A program made the position numbers and the translations under genes. A DNA stretch of 64,000 nucleotides from Taudactylus pleione. Taxonomy: Eukaryota > Chordata > Amphibia > Anura > Myobatrachidae. Below the pieces are notes generated by a model, which saw nothing but the letters and a program-made list of their open reading frames with translations, searched no databases and had not been told where the DNA came from. The stretch is taken from assembly GCA_031769625.1 (NCBI GenBank), contig JAUIMM010001245.1, positions 124,001 through 188,000 of the forward strand, in the 5' to 3' direction. The stretch's first letter is position 1, and each line of letters starts with the position of its first letter. This document shows positions 30,551-43,500 of this stretch, one piece after another.

Positions 30551-33500
30551 AGGAAAGTGTGCTTTCCCGCTATCTCCCCACTGCTCCAGGACATGCCCTG
30601 ACCAATCAGCAGAGTACGGGGAGGAGAGTGTGCTTTCCCGATATCTCCCCACTGCTCCAGGACACGCCCTGACCAATCAGCAGAGTACTGGGAGGAGAGT
30701 GTGCTTTCCCGCTATCTCCCCACTGCTCCAGGACACGCCCTGACCAATCAGCAGAGTACGAGGAGGAGAGTGTCCTTTCCCGCTATCTTCCCACTGCTCC
30801 AGGAAATGCTCTAGCCAATCAGCAGAGTACGAGGAGGAGAGTGTGCTTTCCCGCTATCTCCCCACTGCTCCAGGACACGCCCTGACCAATCAGCAGAGTA
30901 CGAGGAGGAGAGTGTGCTTTCCCGCTATCTCCCCACTGCTCCAGGACACGCCCTGACCAATCAGCAGAGTACGGGGAGGAGAGTGTGCTTTCCCGCTATC
31001 TTCCCACTGCTCCAGGACACGCCCTGACCAATCAGCAGAGTACGCGGAGGAGAGTGTGCTTTCCCGCTATCTCCCCACTGCTCCAGGACACGCCCTGACC
31101 AATCAGCAGGGCAAGGGGAGGAGAGTGTGCTTTCACGCTATCTCCCCACTGCTCCAGGACACGCCCTGACCAATCAGCAGAGTACGCGGAGGAGAGTGTG
31201 CTTTCCCGCTATCTCCCCACTGCTCCAGGACACGCTCTAGCCAATCAGCAGAGTACGAGGAGGAGAGTGCGCTTTCCCGCTATCTCCCCACTGCTTCAGG
31301 ACACGCCCTGACCAATCAGCAGAGTACAGGGAGGAGAGTGTGCTTTCCCGCTATCTCCCCACTGCTCCAGGACATGCCCTGACCAATCCGCAGAGTACAG
31401 GGAGGAGAGTGTGCTTTCCCACTATCTCCCCACTGCTCCAGGACACGCCCTGACCAATCAGCAGAGCAAGGGGAGGAAAGTGTGCTTTCCCGCTATTTTC
31501 CCACTGCTCCAGGACACGCCCTAACCAATCAGCAGAGTACGGGGAGGAGAGTGTGCTTTCCTGCTATCTCCCCACTGCACCAGGACACGCCCTGACCAAT
31601 CAGTAGAGTACGGGGAGGAGAGTGTGCTTTCCCGCTATCTCCCCACTGCTCCAGGACAAGCCCTGACCAATCAGCAGAGTACGAGGAGGAGAGTGTGCTT
31701 TCCCGCTATCTTCCCACTGCTCCAGGACACGCTCTAGCCAATCAGCAGAGTACGAGGAGGAGAGTGTGCTTTCCCTCTATCTCCCCACTGCTCCAGGACA
31801 CGCCCTGACCAATCAGCAGAGTACGAGGAGGACAGTGTGCTTTCCCGCTATCTCCCCACTGCTCCAGGACACACCCTGACCAATCAGCAGAGTACGGGGA
31901 GGAGAGTGTGCTTTCCCGCTATCTTCCCACTGCTCCAGGACACGCCCTGACCAATCAGCAGAGTACGCGGAGGAGAGTGTGCTTTCCCGCTATCTCCCCA
32001 CTGCTCCAGGACACGCCCTGACCAATCAGCAGAGCAAGGGGAGGAGAGTGTGCTTTCCCGCTATCTCCCCACTGCTCCAGGACACGCCCTGACCAATCAG
32101 CAGAGTACTGGGAGGAGAGTGTGCTTTCCCGCTATCTCCCCACTGCTCCAGGACACGCTCTAGCCAATCAGCAGACTACGAGGAGGAGAGTGCGCTTTCC
32201 CGCTATCTCCCCACTGCTCCAGGACACGCCCTGACCAATCAGCAGAGTACCGGGAGGAGAGTGTGCTTTACCGCTATCTCCCCACTGCTCCAGGACACGC
32301 CCTGACCAATCAGCAGAGTACGGGGAGGAGAGTGTGCTTTCCCGCTATCTCCCCACTGCTCCAGGACACGCCCTGACCAATCAGCAGAGTACGGGGAGGA
32401 GAGTGCGCTTTCCGGCTATCTCCCCACTGCTCCAGGACATGCCCTGACCAATCAGCAGAGTACTGGGAGGAGAGTGTGCTTTCCCGCTATCTCCCCACTG
32501 CTCCAGGACAAGCCCTGACCAATCAGCAGAGTACGATGAGGAGAGTGTGCTTTCCCGCTATCTCCCCACTGCTCCAGGACACGCCCTGACCAATCAGCAG
32601 AGTACGGGGAGGAGAGTGTGCTTTCCCGCTATCTCCCCACTGCTCCAGGACACGCCCTGACCAATCAGCAGAGCAAGGGGAGGAAAGTGTGCTTTCCCGC
32701 TATCTCCCCACTGCTCCAGGACATGCCCTGACCAATCAGCAGAGTACGGGGAGGAGAGTGTGCTTTCCCGCTATCTCCCCACTGCTCCAGGACACGCCCT
32801 GACCAATCAGCAGAGTACGGGGAGGAGAGTGTGCTTTCCCGCTATCTCCCCACTGCTCCAGGACACGCCCTGACCAATCAGCAGAGTACGGGGAGGAGAG
32901 TGCGCTTTCCGGCTATCTCCCCACTGCTCCCGGACACGCCCTGACCAATCAGCAGAGTACTGGGAGGAGAGTGTGCTTTCCCGCTATCTCCCCACTGCTC
33001 CAGGACACGCCCTGACCAATCAGCAGAGTACGAGGAGGACAGTGTGCTTTCCTGCTATCTCCCCACTGCTCCAGGACACGCCCTGACCAATCAGCAGAGT
33101 ACGGGGAGGGGAGTGTGCTTTCCCGCTATCTTCCCACTGCTCCAGGACACGCCCTGACCAATCAGCAGAGTACGCGGAGGAGAGTGTGCTTTCCCTCTAT
33201 CTCCCCACTGCTCCAGGACACGCCCTGACCAATCAGCAGAGCAAGGGGAGGAGAGTGTGCTTTCCCGCTATCTCCCCACTGCTCCAGGACACGCCCTGAC
33301 CAATCAGCAGAGTACGCGGAGGAGAGTGTGCTTTCCCGCTATCTCCCCACTGCTCCAGGACACGCTCTAGCCAATCAGCAGAGTACGAGGAGGAGAGTGC
33401 GCTTTCCCGCTATCTCCCCACTGCTCCAGGACACGCCCTGACCAATCAGCAGAGTACAGGGAGGAGAGTGTGCTTTACCGCTATCTCCCCACTGCTCCAG

Positions 33501-34889
33501 GACATGCCCTGACCAATCAGCAGAGTACAGGGAGAAGAGTGTGCTTTCCCGCTATCTCCCCACTGCTCCAGGACACGCCCTGACCAATCAGCAGAGCAAG
33601 GGGAGGAAAGTGTGCTTTCCCGCTATCTTCCCACTGCTCCAGGACATGCCCTGACCAATCAGCAGAGTACGAGGAGGAGAGTGCGCTTTCCCGCTATCTC
33701 CCCGCTGCTCCAGGACACGCTCTGACCAATCAGCAGAGTACGAGGAGGAGAGTGCGCTTTCCCGCTATCTTCCCACTGCTCCAGGACGCGCCCTGACCAA
33801 TCAGCAGAGTACGAGGAGGGGAGTATGCTTTCCCGCTATCTCCCCACTGCTCCAGGACACGCCCTGAACAATCAGAAGAGTACGGGGAGGAGAGTGTGCT
33901 TTCCCGCTATCTCCCCACTGCTCCAGGACACGCCCTGACCAATCAGCAGAGTACAGGGAGGAGAGTGTGCTTTACCGCTATCTCCCCACTGCTCCAGGAC
34001 ATGCCCTGACCAATCAGCAGAGTACAGGGAGGAGAGTGTGCTTTCCCGCTATCTCCCCACTGCTCCAGGACATGCCCTGACCAATCAGCAGAGCAAGGGG
34101 AGGAAAGTGTGCTTTCCCGCTATCTTCCCACTGCTCCAGGACACGCCCTGACCAATCAGCAGAGTACGAGGAGGAGAGTGCGCTTTCCCGCTATCTCCCC
34201 GCTGCTCCAGGACACGCTCTGACCAATCAGCAGAGTACGAGGAGGAGAGTGCGCTTTCCCGCTATCTTCCCACTGCTCCAGGACGCGCCCTGACCAATCA
34301 GCAGAGTACGAGGAGGGGAGTATGCTTTCCCGCTATCTCCCCACTGCTCCAGGACACGCCCTGACCAATCAGAAGAGTACGGGGAGGAGAGTGTGCTTTC
34401 CCGCTATCTCCATACTGCTCCAGGACACGCCCTGACCAATCAGCAGAGTACGGGGAGGAGAGTGCGCTTTCCCGCTATCTCCCCACTGCTCCAGGACACG
34501 CCCTGACCAATCAGCAGAGTACTGGGAGGAGAGTGTGCTTTCCCGCTATCTCCCCACTGCTCCAGGACACGCCCTGACCAATCAGCAGAGTACGAGGAGG
34601 AGAGTGTGCTTTCCCGCTATCTTCCCACTGCTCCAGGACACGCTCTAGCCAATCAGCAGAGTACGAGGAGGAGAGTGTGCTTTCCCGCTATCTCCCCACT
34701 GCTCCAGGACACGCCCTGACCAATCAGCAGAGTACGAGGAGGACAGTGTGCTTTCCCGCTATCTCCCCACTGCTCCAGGACACGCCCTGACCAATCAGCA
34801 GAGTACGGGGAGGAGAGTGTGCTTTCCCGCTATCTCCCCACTGCTCCAGGACACGCCCTGACCAATCAGCAGAGTATAGGGAGGAGAGT

Positions 34890-37561
34890 GTGCTTTTCCG
34901 CTATCTCCCCACTGCTCCAGGACACGCCCTGACCAATGAGCAGAGTACGAGGAGGAGAGTGCGCTTTCCTTCTCTCCCCATTGCTCCAGGACATGCCCTG
35001 GCCAATCAGCAGAGTACAGGGAGGAGAGTGTGCTTTCCCGCTATCTCCCCACTGCTCCAGGACGCGCCCTGACCAATCAGCAGAGTACGGGGAGGAGAGT
35101 GTGCTTTCCTGCTATCTCCCCACTGGTCCAGGACATGCCCTGACAAATCAGCAGAGTACGAGGAGGAGAGTGTGCTTTCCCGCTATCTTCCCACTGCTCC
35201 AGTACACGCCCTGACCAATTAGCAGAGTACCCGGAGGAGAGTGTGCTTTCCCGCTATCTCCCCACTGCTCCAGGACACGCCCTGACCAATCAGCAGAGCA
35301 AGGGGAGGAGAGTGTGCTTTTTCGCTATCTCCCCACTGCTCCAGGACACGCCCTGACCAATCAGCAGAGTACTGGGAGGAGAGTGTGCTTTCCCGCTATC
35401 TCCATACTGCTCCAGGACACGCCCTGACCAATCAGCAGAGTACTGGGAGGAGAGTGTGCTTTCCCGCTATCTCCCCACTGCTCCAGGACACGCCCTGACC
35501 AATCAGCAGAGCAAGGGGAGGAGAGTGTGCTTTCCCGCTATCTCCCCACTGCTCCAGGACACGCCCTGACCAATCAGCAGAGCAAGGGGAGGAAAGTGTG
35601 CTTTCCCGCTATCTCCATACTGCTCCAGGACACTCCCTGACCAATCAGCAGAGTACGAGGAGGAGAGTGTGCTTTCCCGCTATCTCCCCACTGCTCCAGG
35701 ACTCGCCCTGACCAATCAGCAGAGTACGAGGAGGAGAGTGCGCTTTCCCGCTATCCCCCCACTGCTCCAGGACACGCCCTGACCAATCAGCAGAGCAAGG
35801 GGAGGAGAGTGTGCTTTCCCGCTATCTCCCCACTGCTCCAGGACATGCCCTGACCAATCAGCAGAGTACGAGGAGGAGAGTGTGCTTTTCCGCTATCTCC
35901 CCACTGCTCCAGGACACGCCCTGACCAATCAGCAGAGTACGAGGAGGGGAGTGTGCTTTCCCGCTATCTCCCCACTGCTCCAGGACACGCCCTGACCAAT
36001 CAGCAGAGTACGAGGAGGAGAGTGTGCTTTCCCGCTATCTCCCCACTGCTCCAGGACACGCCCTGACCAATCAGCAGAGTACGAGGAGGAGAGTGTGCTT
36101 TCCCGCTGTCTCCCCACTGCTCCAGGACATGCCCTGACCAATCAGTAGAGCAAGGGGAGGAGAGTGTGCTTTCCCGCTATCTCCATACTGCTCCAGGACA
36201 CGCCCTGACCAATCAGCAGAGTACTGGGAGGAGAGTGTGCTTTCCCGCTATCTCCCCACTGCTCCAGGACACGCCCTGACCAATCAGCAGAGTACAGGGA
36301 GGAGAGTGTGCTTTCCCGCTATCTCCCCACTGCTCCAAGACACGCCCTGACCAATCAGCAGAGTACAGGGAGGAGAGTGCGCTTTCCCGCTATCTCCCCA
36401 CTGCTCCAGGACACACCCTGACCAATCAGCAGAGTACGAGGAGGAGAGTGCGCTTTCCCGCTATCTCCCCACAGCTCCAGGACATGCCCTGACCAATCAG
36501 CAGAGTACGAGGAGGAGAGTGCGCTTTCCCGCTATCTCCCCACTGCTCCAGGACACGCCCTGACCAATCAGCAGAGTACGGGGAGGAAAGTGTGCTTTGC
36601 CGCTATCTTCCCACTGCTCCAGGACACGCCCTGACCAATCAGCAGAGTACAGGGAGGAGAGTGTGCTTTCCCGCTATCTCCCTACTGCTCCAGGACACGC
36701 ACTGACCAATCAGCAGACTACAGGGAGGAGAGTGTGCTTTCCCGCTATCTCCCCACTGCTCCAGGACACGCCCTGACCAATCAGCAGAGTACGTGGAGGA
36801 AAGTGTGCTTTCCCGCTATCATCCCACTGCTCCAGGACACGCCCAGACCAATCAGCAGAGTACAGGGAGGAGAGTATGCTTTCCCGCTATCTCCCCACTG
36901 CTCCAGGACACGCCCTGACCAATCAGCAGAGTACGGGGAGGAAAGTGTGCTTTCCCGCTATCTCCCCACTGCTCCAGGACACGCCCTGACCAATCAGCAG
37001 AGTACGAGGAGGAGAGTGCGCTTTCTCGCTATCTCCATACTGCTCCAGGACACGCTCTAGCCAATCAGCAGAGTACGCGCAGGAGAGTGTGCTTTCCCGC
37101 TATCTCCCCACTGCTCCAGGACACGCCCTGACCAATCAGCAGAGTACAGGGAGGAGAGTGTGCTTTCCCGCTATCTCCATACTGCTCCAGGACACGCCCT
37201 GGCCAATCAGCAGAGTACAGGGAGGAGAGTGTGCTTTCCCGCTATCTCCCCACTGCTGCAGGACACGCCCTCACCAATCAGCAGAGCAAGGGGAGGAGAG
37301 TGTGCTTTACCACTATCTCCCCACTGCTCCAGGACACGCCCTGACCAATCAGCAGAGCAAGGGGAGGAGAGTGTGCTTTCCCGCTATCTCCCCACTGCTC
37401 CAGGACACGCCCTGACCAATCAGCAGAGCAAGGGGAGGAGAGTGTGCTTTCCCGCTATCTCCCCACTGCTCCAGGACACGCCCTGACCAATCAGCAGAGT
37501 ACGGGGAGGAGAGTGTGCTTTCCCGCGATCTCCCCACTGCTCCAGGACACGCTCTAGCCAA
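34890..37561. repeat. Segmental duplication inside the array, copy at 46600-49271
   Basis: Rare units, including the short GCGCTTTCCTTCTCTCCCC unit near 34970, the ACAAATCAG unit near 35145 and the TGTCTCCCC unit near 36118, recur 11710 bp downstream in the same order with only scattered substitutions. The offset is 5 bp short of 165 units. Part of the same block (35929-37561) is also repeated nearer by at 38058-39690, offset 2129. Confidence 0.85.
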
Positions 37562-40500
37562 TCAGCAGAGTACGAGGGGGAAAGTGCGCTTTCCCGCTAT
37601 CTCCCCACTGGTCCAGGACATGCCCTGACAAATCAGCAGAGTACGAGGAGGAGAGTGTGCATTCCCGCTATCTTCCCACTGCTCCAGGACACGCCCTGAC
37701 CAATTAGCTGAGTACCCGCGGAGAGTGTGCTTTCCCGCTATCTCCCCACTGCTCCAGGACACGGCCTGACCAATCAGCAGAGCAAGGGGAGGAGAGTGTG
37801 CTTTTTCGCTATCTCACCACTGCTCCAGGACACGCCCTGACCAATCAGCAGAGTACTGGGAGGAGAGTGTGCTTTCCCGCTATCTCCATACTGCTCCAGG
37901 ACACGCCCTGACCAATCAGCAGAGTACTGGGAGGAGAGTGTGCTTTCCCGCTATCTCCCCACTGCTCCAGGACACGCCCTGACCAATCAGCAGAGTACGA
38001 GGAGAAGAGTGTGCTTTTCCGCTATCTCCCCACTGCTCCAGGACACGCCCTGACCAATCAGCAGAGTACGAGGAGGGGAGTGTGCTTTCCCGCTATCTCC
38101 CCACTGCTCCAGGACACGCCCTGACCAATCAGCAGAGTACGAGGAGGAGAGTGTGCTTTCCCGCTATCTCCCCACTGCTCCAGGACACGCCCTGACCAAT
38201 CAGCAGAGTACGAGGAGGAGAGTGTGCTTTCCCGCTGTCTCCCCACTGCTCCAGGACACGCCCTGACCAATCAGTAGAGCAAGGGGAGGAGAGTGTGCTT
38301 TCCCGCTATCTCCATACTGCTCCAGGACACGCCCTGACCAATCAGCAGAGTACTGGGAGGAGAGTGTGCTTTCCCGCTATCTCCCCACTGCTCCAGGACA
38401 CGCCCTGACCAATCAGCAGAGTACAGGGAGGAGAGTGTGCTTTCCCGCTATCTCCCCACTGCTCCAAGACACGCCCTGACCAATCAGCAGAGTACAGGGA
38501 GGAGAGTGCGCTTTCCCGCTATCTCCCCACTGCTCCAGGACACACCCTGACCAATCAGCAGAGTACGAGGAGGAGAGTGCGCTTTCCCGCTATCTCCCCA
38601 CAGCTCCAGGACATGCCCTGACCAATCAGCAGAGTATGAGGAGGAGAGTGTGCTTTCCCGCTATCTCCCCACTGCTCCAGGACACGCCCTGACCAATCAG
38701 CAGAGTACGGGGAGGAAAGTGTGCTTTGCCGCTATCTTCCCACTGCTCCAGGACACGCCCTGACCAATCAGCAGAGTACGATGAGGAGAGTGTGCTTTCC
38801 CGCTATCTCCCTACTGCTCCAGGACACGCACTGACCAATCAGCAGACTACAGGGAGGAGAGTGTGCTTTCCCGCTATCTCCCCACTGCTCCAGGACACGC
38901 CCTGACCAATCAGCAGAGTACGTGGAGGAAAGTGTGCTTTCCCGCTATCATCCCACTGCTCCAGGACACGCCCTGACCAATCAGCAGAGTACAGGGAGGA
39001 GAGTATGCTTTCCCGCTATCTCCCCACTGCTCCAGGACACGCCCTGACCAATCAGCAGAGTACGGGGAGGAAAGTGTGCTTTCCCGCTATCTCCCCACTG
39101 CTCCAGGACACGCCCTGACCAATCAGCAGAGTACGAGGAGGAGAGTGCGCTTTCTCGCTATCTCCATACTGCTCCAGGACATGCTCTAGCCAATCAGCAG
39201 AGTACGCGCAGGAGAGTGTGCTTTCCCGCTATCTCCCCACTGCTCCAGGACACGCCCTGACCAATCAGCAGAGTACAGGGAGGAGAGTGTGCTTTCCCGC
39301 TATCTCCATACTGCTCCAGGACACGCCCTGGCCAATCAGCAGAGTACAGGGAGGAGAGTGTGCTTTCCCGCTATCTCCCCACTGCTCCAGGACACGCCCT
39401 CACCAATCAGCAGAGCAAGGGGAGGAGAGTGTGCTTTACCACTATCTCCCCACTGCTCCAGGACACGCCCTGACCAATCAGCAGAGCAAGGGGAGGAGAG
39501 TGTGCTTTCCCGCTATCTCCCCACTGCTCCAGGACACGCCCTGACCAATCAGCAGAGCAAGGGGAGGAGAGTGTGCTTTCCCGCTATCTCCCCACTGCTC
39601 CAGGACACGCCCTGACCAATCAGCAGAGTACGGGGAGGAGAGTGTGCTTTCCCGCGATCTCCCCACTGCTCCAGGACACGCTCTAGCCAATCAGCAGAGT
39701 ACGAGGGGGAAAGTGCGCTTTCCCGCTATCTCCCCACTGGTCCAGGACATGCCCTGACAAATCAGCAGAGTACGAGGAGGAGAGTGTGCATTCCCGCTAT
39801 CTTCCCACTGCTCCAGGACACGCCCTGACCAATTAGCTGAGTACCCGGAGGAGAGTGTGCTTTCCCGCTATCTCCCCACTGCTCCAGGACACGGCCTGAC
39901 CAATCAGCAGAGCAAGGGGAGGAGAGTGTGCTTTTTCGCTATCTCACCACTGCTCCAGGACACGCCCTGACCAATCAGCAGAGTACTGGGAGGAGAGTGT
40001 GCTTTCCCGCTATCTCCATACTGCTCCAGGACACGCCCTGACCAATCAGCAGAGTACTGGGAGGAGAGTGTGCTTTCCCGCTATCTCCCCACTGCTCCAG
40101 GACACGCCCTGACCAATCAGCAGAGCAAGGGGAGGAGAGTGTGCTTTCCCGCTATCTCCCCACTGCTCCAGGACACGCCCTGACCAATCAGCAGAGCAAG
40201 GGGAGGAGAGTGTGCTTTCCCGCTATCTCCCCACTGCTCCAGGACACTCCCTGACCAATCAGCAGAGTACGAGGAGGAGAGTGTGCTTTCCCGCTATCTC
40301 CCCACTGCTCCAGGACTCGCCCTGACCAATCAGCAGAGTACGAGGAGGAGAGTGCGCTTTCCCGCTATCTCCCCACTGCTCCAGGACATGCCCTGACCAA
40401 TCAGCAGAGCAAGGGGAGGAGAGTGTGCTTTCCCGCTATCTCCCCACTGCTCCAGGACATGCCCATACCAATCAGAAGAGTACAAGGAGGAGAGTGTGCT

Positions 40501-43500
40501 TTTCCGCTATCTCCCCACTGCTCCAGGACACGCCCTGACCAATCAGCAGAGTACGAGGAGGGGAGTGTGCTTTCCCGCTATCTCCCCACTGCTCCAGGAC
40601 ACGCCCTGACCAATCAGCAGAGTACGAGGAGGAGAGTGTGCTTTCCCGCTATCTCCCCACTGCTCCAGGACACGCCCTGACCAATCAGCAGAGTACGAGG
40701 AGGAGAGTGTGCTTTCCCGCTGTCTCCCCACTGCTCCAGGACACGCCCTGACCAATCAGTAGAGCAAGGGGAGGAGAGTGTGCTTTCCCGCTATCTCCAT
40801 ACTGCTCCAGGACACGCCCTGACCAATCAGCAGAGTACTGGGAGGAGAGTGTGCTTTCCCGCTATCTCCCCACTGCTCCAGGACACGCCCTGACCAATCA
40901 GCAGAGTACGAGGAGGAGAGTGTGCTTTCCCGCTATCTCCCCACTGCTCCAGGACACGCCCTGACCAATCAGCAGAGTACGGGGAGGAGAGTGTGCTTTC
41001 CCGCTATCTTCCCACTGCTCCAGGACACGCCCTGACCAATCAGCAGAGTACGCGGAGGAGAGTGTGCTTTCCCGCTATCTCCCCACTGCTCCAGGACACG
41101 CCGTGACCAATCAGCAGAGCAAGGGGAGGAGAGTGTGCTTTCCCGCTATCTCCCCACTGCTCCAGGACACGCCCTGACCAATCAGCAGAGTACGCGGAGG
41201 AGAGTGTGCTTTCCCGCTATCTCCCCACTGCTCCAGGACACGCTCTAGCCAATCAGCAGAGTACGAGGAGGAGAGTGCGCTTTCCCGCTATCTCCCCACT
41301 GCTCCAGGACACGCCCTGACCAATCAGCAGAGTACGGGGAGGAGAGTGCGCTTTCCGGCTATCTCCCCACTGCTCCAGGACACGCCCTGACCAATCAGCA
41401 GAGTACTGGGAGGAGAGTGTGCTTTCCCGCTATCTCCCCACTGCTCCAGGACACGCCCTGACCAATCAGCAGAGTACGAGGAGGACAGTGTCCTTTCCCG
41501 CTATCTTCCCACTGCTCCAGGACACGCTCTAGCCAATCAGCAGAGTACGAGGAGGAGAGTGTGCTTTCCCGCTATCTCCCCACTGCTCTAGGACACGCCC
41601 TGACCAATCAGCAGAGCAAGGGGAGGAAAGTGTGCTTTCCCGCTATCTCCCCACTGCTCCAGGACATGCCCTGACCAATCAGCAGAGTACGGGGAGGAGA
41701 GTGTGCTTTCCCGATATCTCCCCACTGCTCCAGGACACGCCCTGACCAATCAGCAGAGTACTGGGAGGAGAGTGTGCTTTCCCGCTATCTCCCCACTGCT
41801 CCAGGACACGCCCTGACCAATCAGCAGAGTACGAGGAGGAGAGTGTCCTTTCCCGCTATCTTCCCACTGCTCCAGGACATGCTCTAGCCAATCAGCAGAG
41901 TACGAGGAGGAGAGTGTGCTTTCCCGTTATCTCCCCACTGCTCCAGGACACGCCCTGACCAATCAGCAGAGTACGAGGAGGAGAGTGTGCTTTCCCGCTA
42001 TCTCCCCACTGCTCCAGGACACGCCCTGACCAATCAGCAGAGTACGGGGAGGAGAGTGTGCTTTCCCGCTATCTTCCCACTGCTCCAGGACACGCCCTGA
42101 CCAATCAGCAGAGTATGCGGAGGAGAGTGTGCTTTCCCGCTATCTCCCCACTGCTCCAGGACATGCCCTGACCAATCAGCAGGGCAAGGGGAGGAGAGTG
42201 TGCTTTCACGCTATCTCCCCACTGCTCCAGGACACGCCCTGACCAATCAGCAGAGTACGCGGAGGAGAGTGTGCTTTCCCGCTATCTCCCCACTGCTCCA
42301 GGACACGCTCTAGCCAATCAGCAGAGTACGAGGAGGAGAGTGCGCTTTCCCGCTATCCCCACTGCTTCAGGACACGCCCTGACCAATCAGCAGAGTACAG
42401 GGAGGAGAGTGTGCTTTCCCGCTATCTCCCCACTGCTCCAGGACATGCCCTGACCAATCCGCAGAGTACAGGGAGGAGAGTGTGCTTTCCCACTATCTCC
42501 CCACTGCTCCAAGACACGCCCTGACCAATCAGCAGAGCAAGGGGAGGAAAGTGTGCTTTCCCGCTATTTTCCCACTGCTCCAGGACACGCCCTGACCAAT
42601 CAGCAGAGTACGGGGAGGAGAGTGTGCTTTCCTGCTATCTCCCCACTGCTCCAGGACACGCCCTGACCAATCAGTAGAGTACGGGGAGGAGAGTGTGCTT
42701 TCCCGCTATCTCCCCACTGCTCCAGGACAAGCCCTGACCAATCAGCAGAGTACGAGGAGGAGAGTGTGCTTTCCCGCTATCTTCCCACTGCTCCAGGACA
42801 CGCTCTAGCCAATCAGCAGAGTACGAGGAGGAGAGTGTGCTTTCCCGCTATCTCCCCACTGCTCCAGGACACGCCCTGACCAATCAGCAGAGTACGAGGA
42901 GGACAGTGTGCTTTCCCGCTATCTCCCCACTGCTCCAGGACACACCCTGACCAATCAGCAGAGTACGGGGAGGAGAGTGTGCTTTCCCGCTATCTTCCCA
43001 CTGCTCCAGGACACGCCCTGACCAATCAGCAGAGTACGCGGAGGAGAGTGTGCTTTCCCGCTATCTCCCCACTGCTCCAGGACACGCCCTGACCAATCAG
43101 CAGAGCAAGGGGAGGAGAGTGTGCTTTCCCGCTATCTCCCCACTGCTCCAGGACACGCCCTGACCAATCAGCAGAGTACTGGGAGGAGAGTGTGCTTTCC
43201 CGCTATCTCCCCACTGCTCCAGGACACGCTCTAGCCAATCAGCAGACTACGAGGAGGAGAGTGCGCTTTCCCGCTATCTCCCCACTGCTCCAGGACACGC
43301 CCTGACCAATCAGCAGAGTACCGGGAGGAGAGTGTGCTTTACCGCTATCTCCCCACTGCTCCAGGACACGCCCTGACCAATCAGCAGAGTACGGGGAGGA
43401 GAGTGTGCTTTCCCGCTATCTCCCCACTGCTCCAGGACACGCCCTGACCAATCAGCAGAGTACGGGGAGGAGAGTGCGCTTTCCGGCTATCTCCCCACTG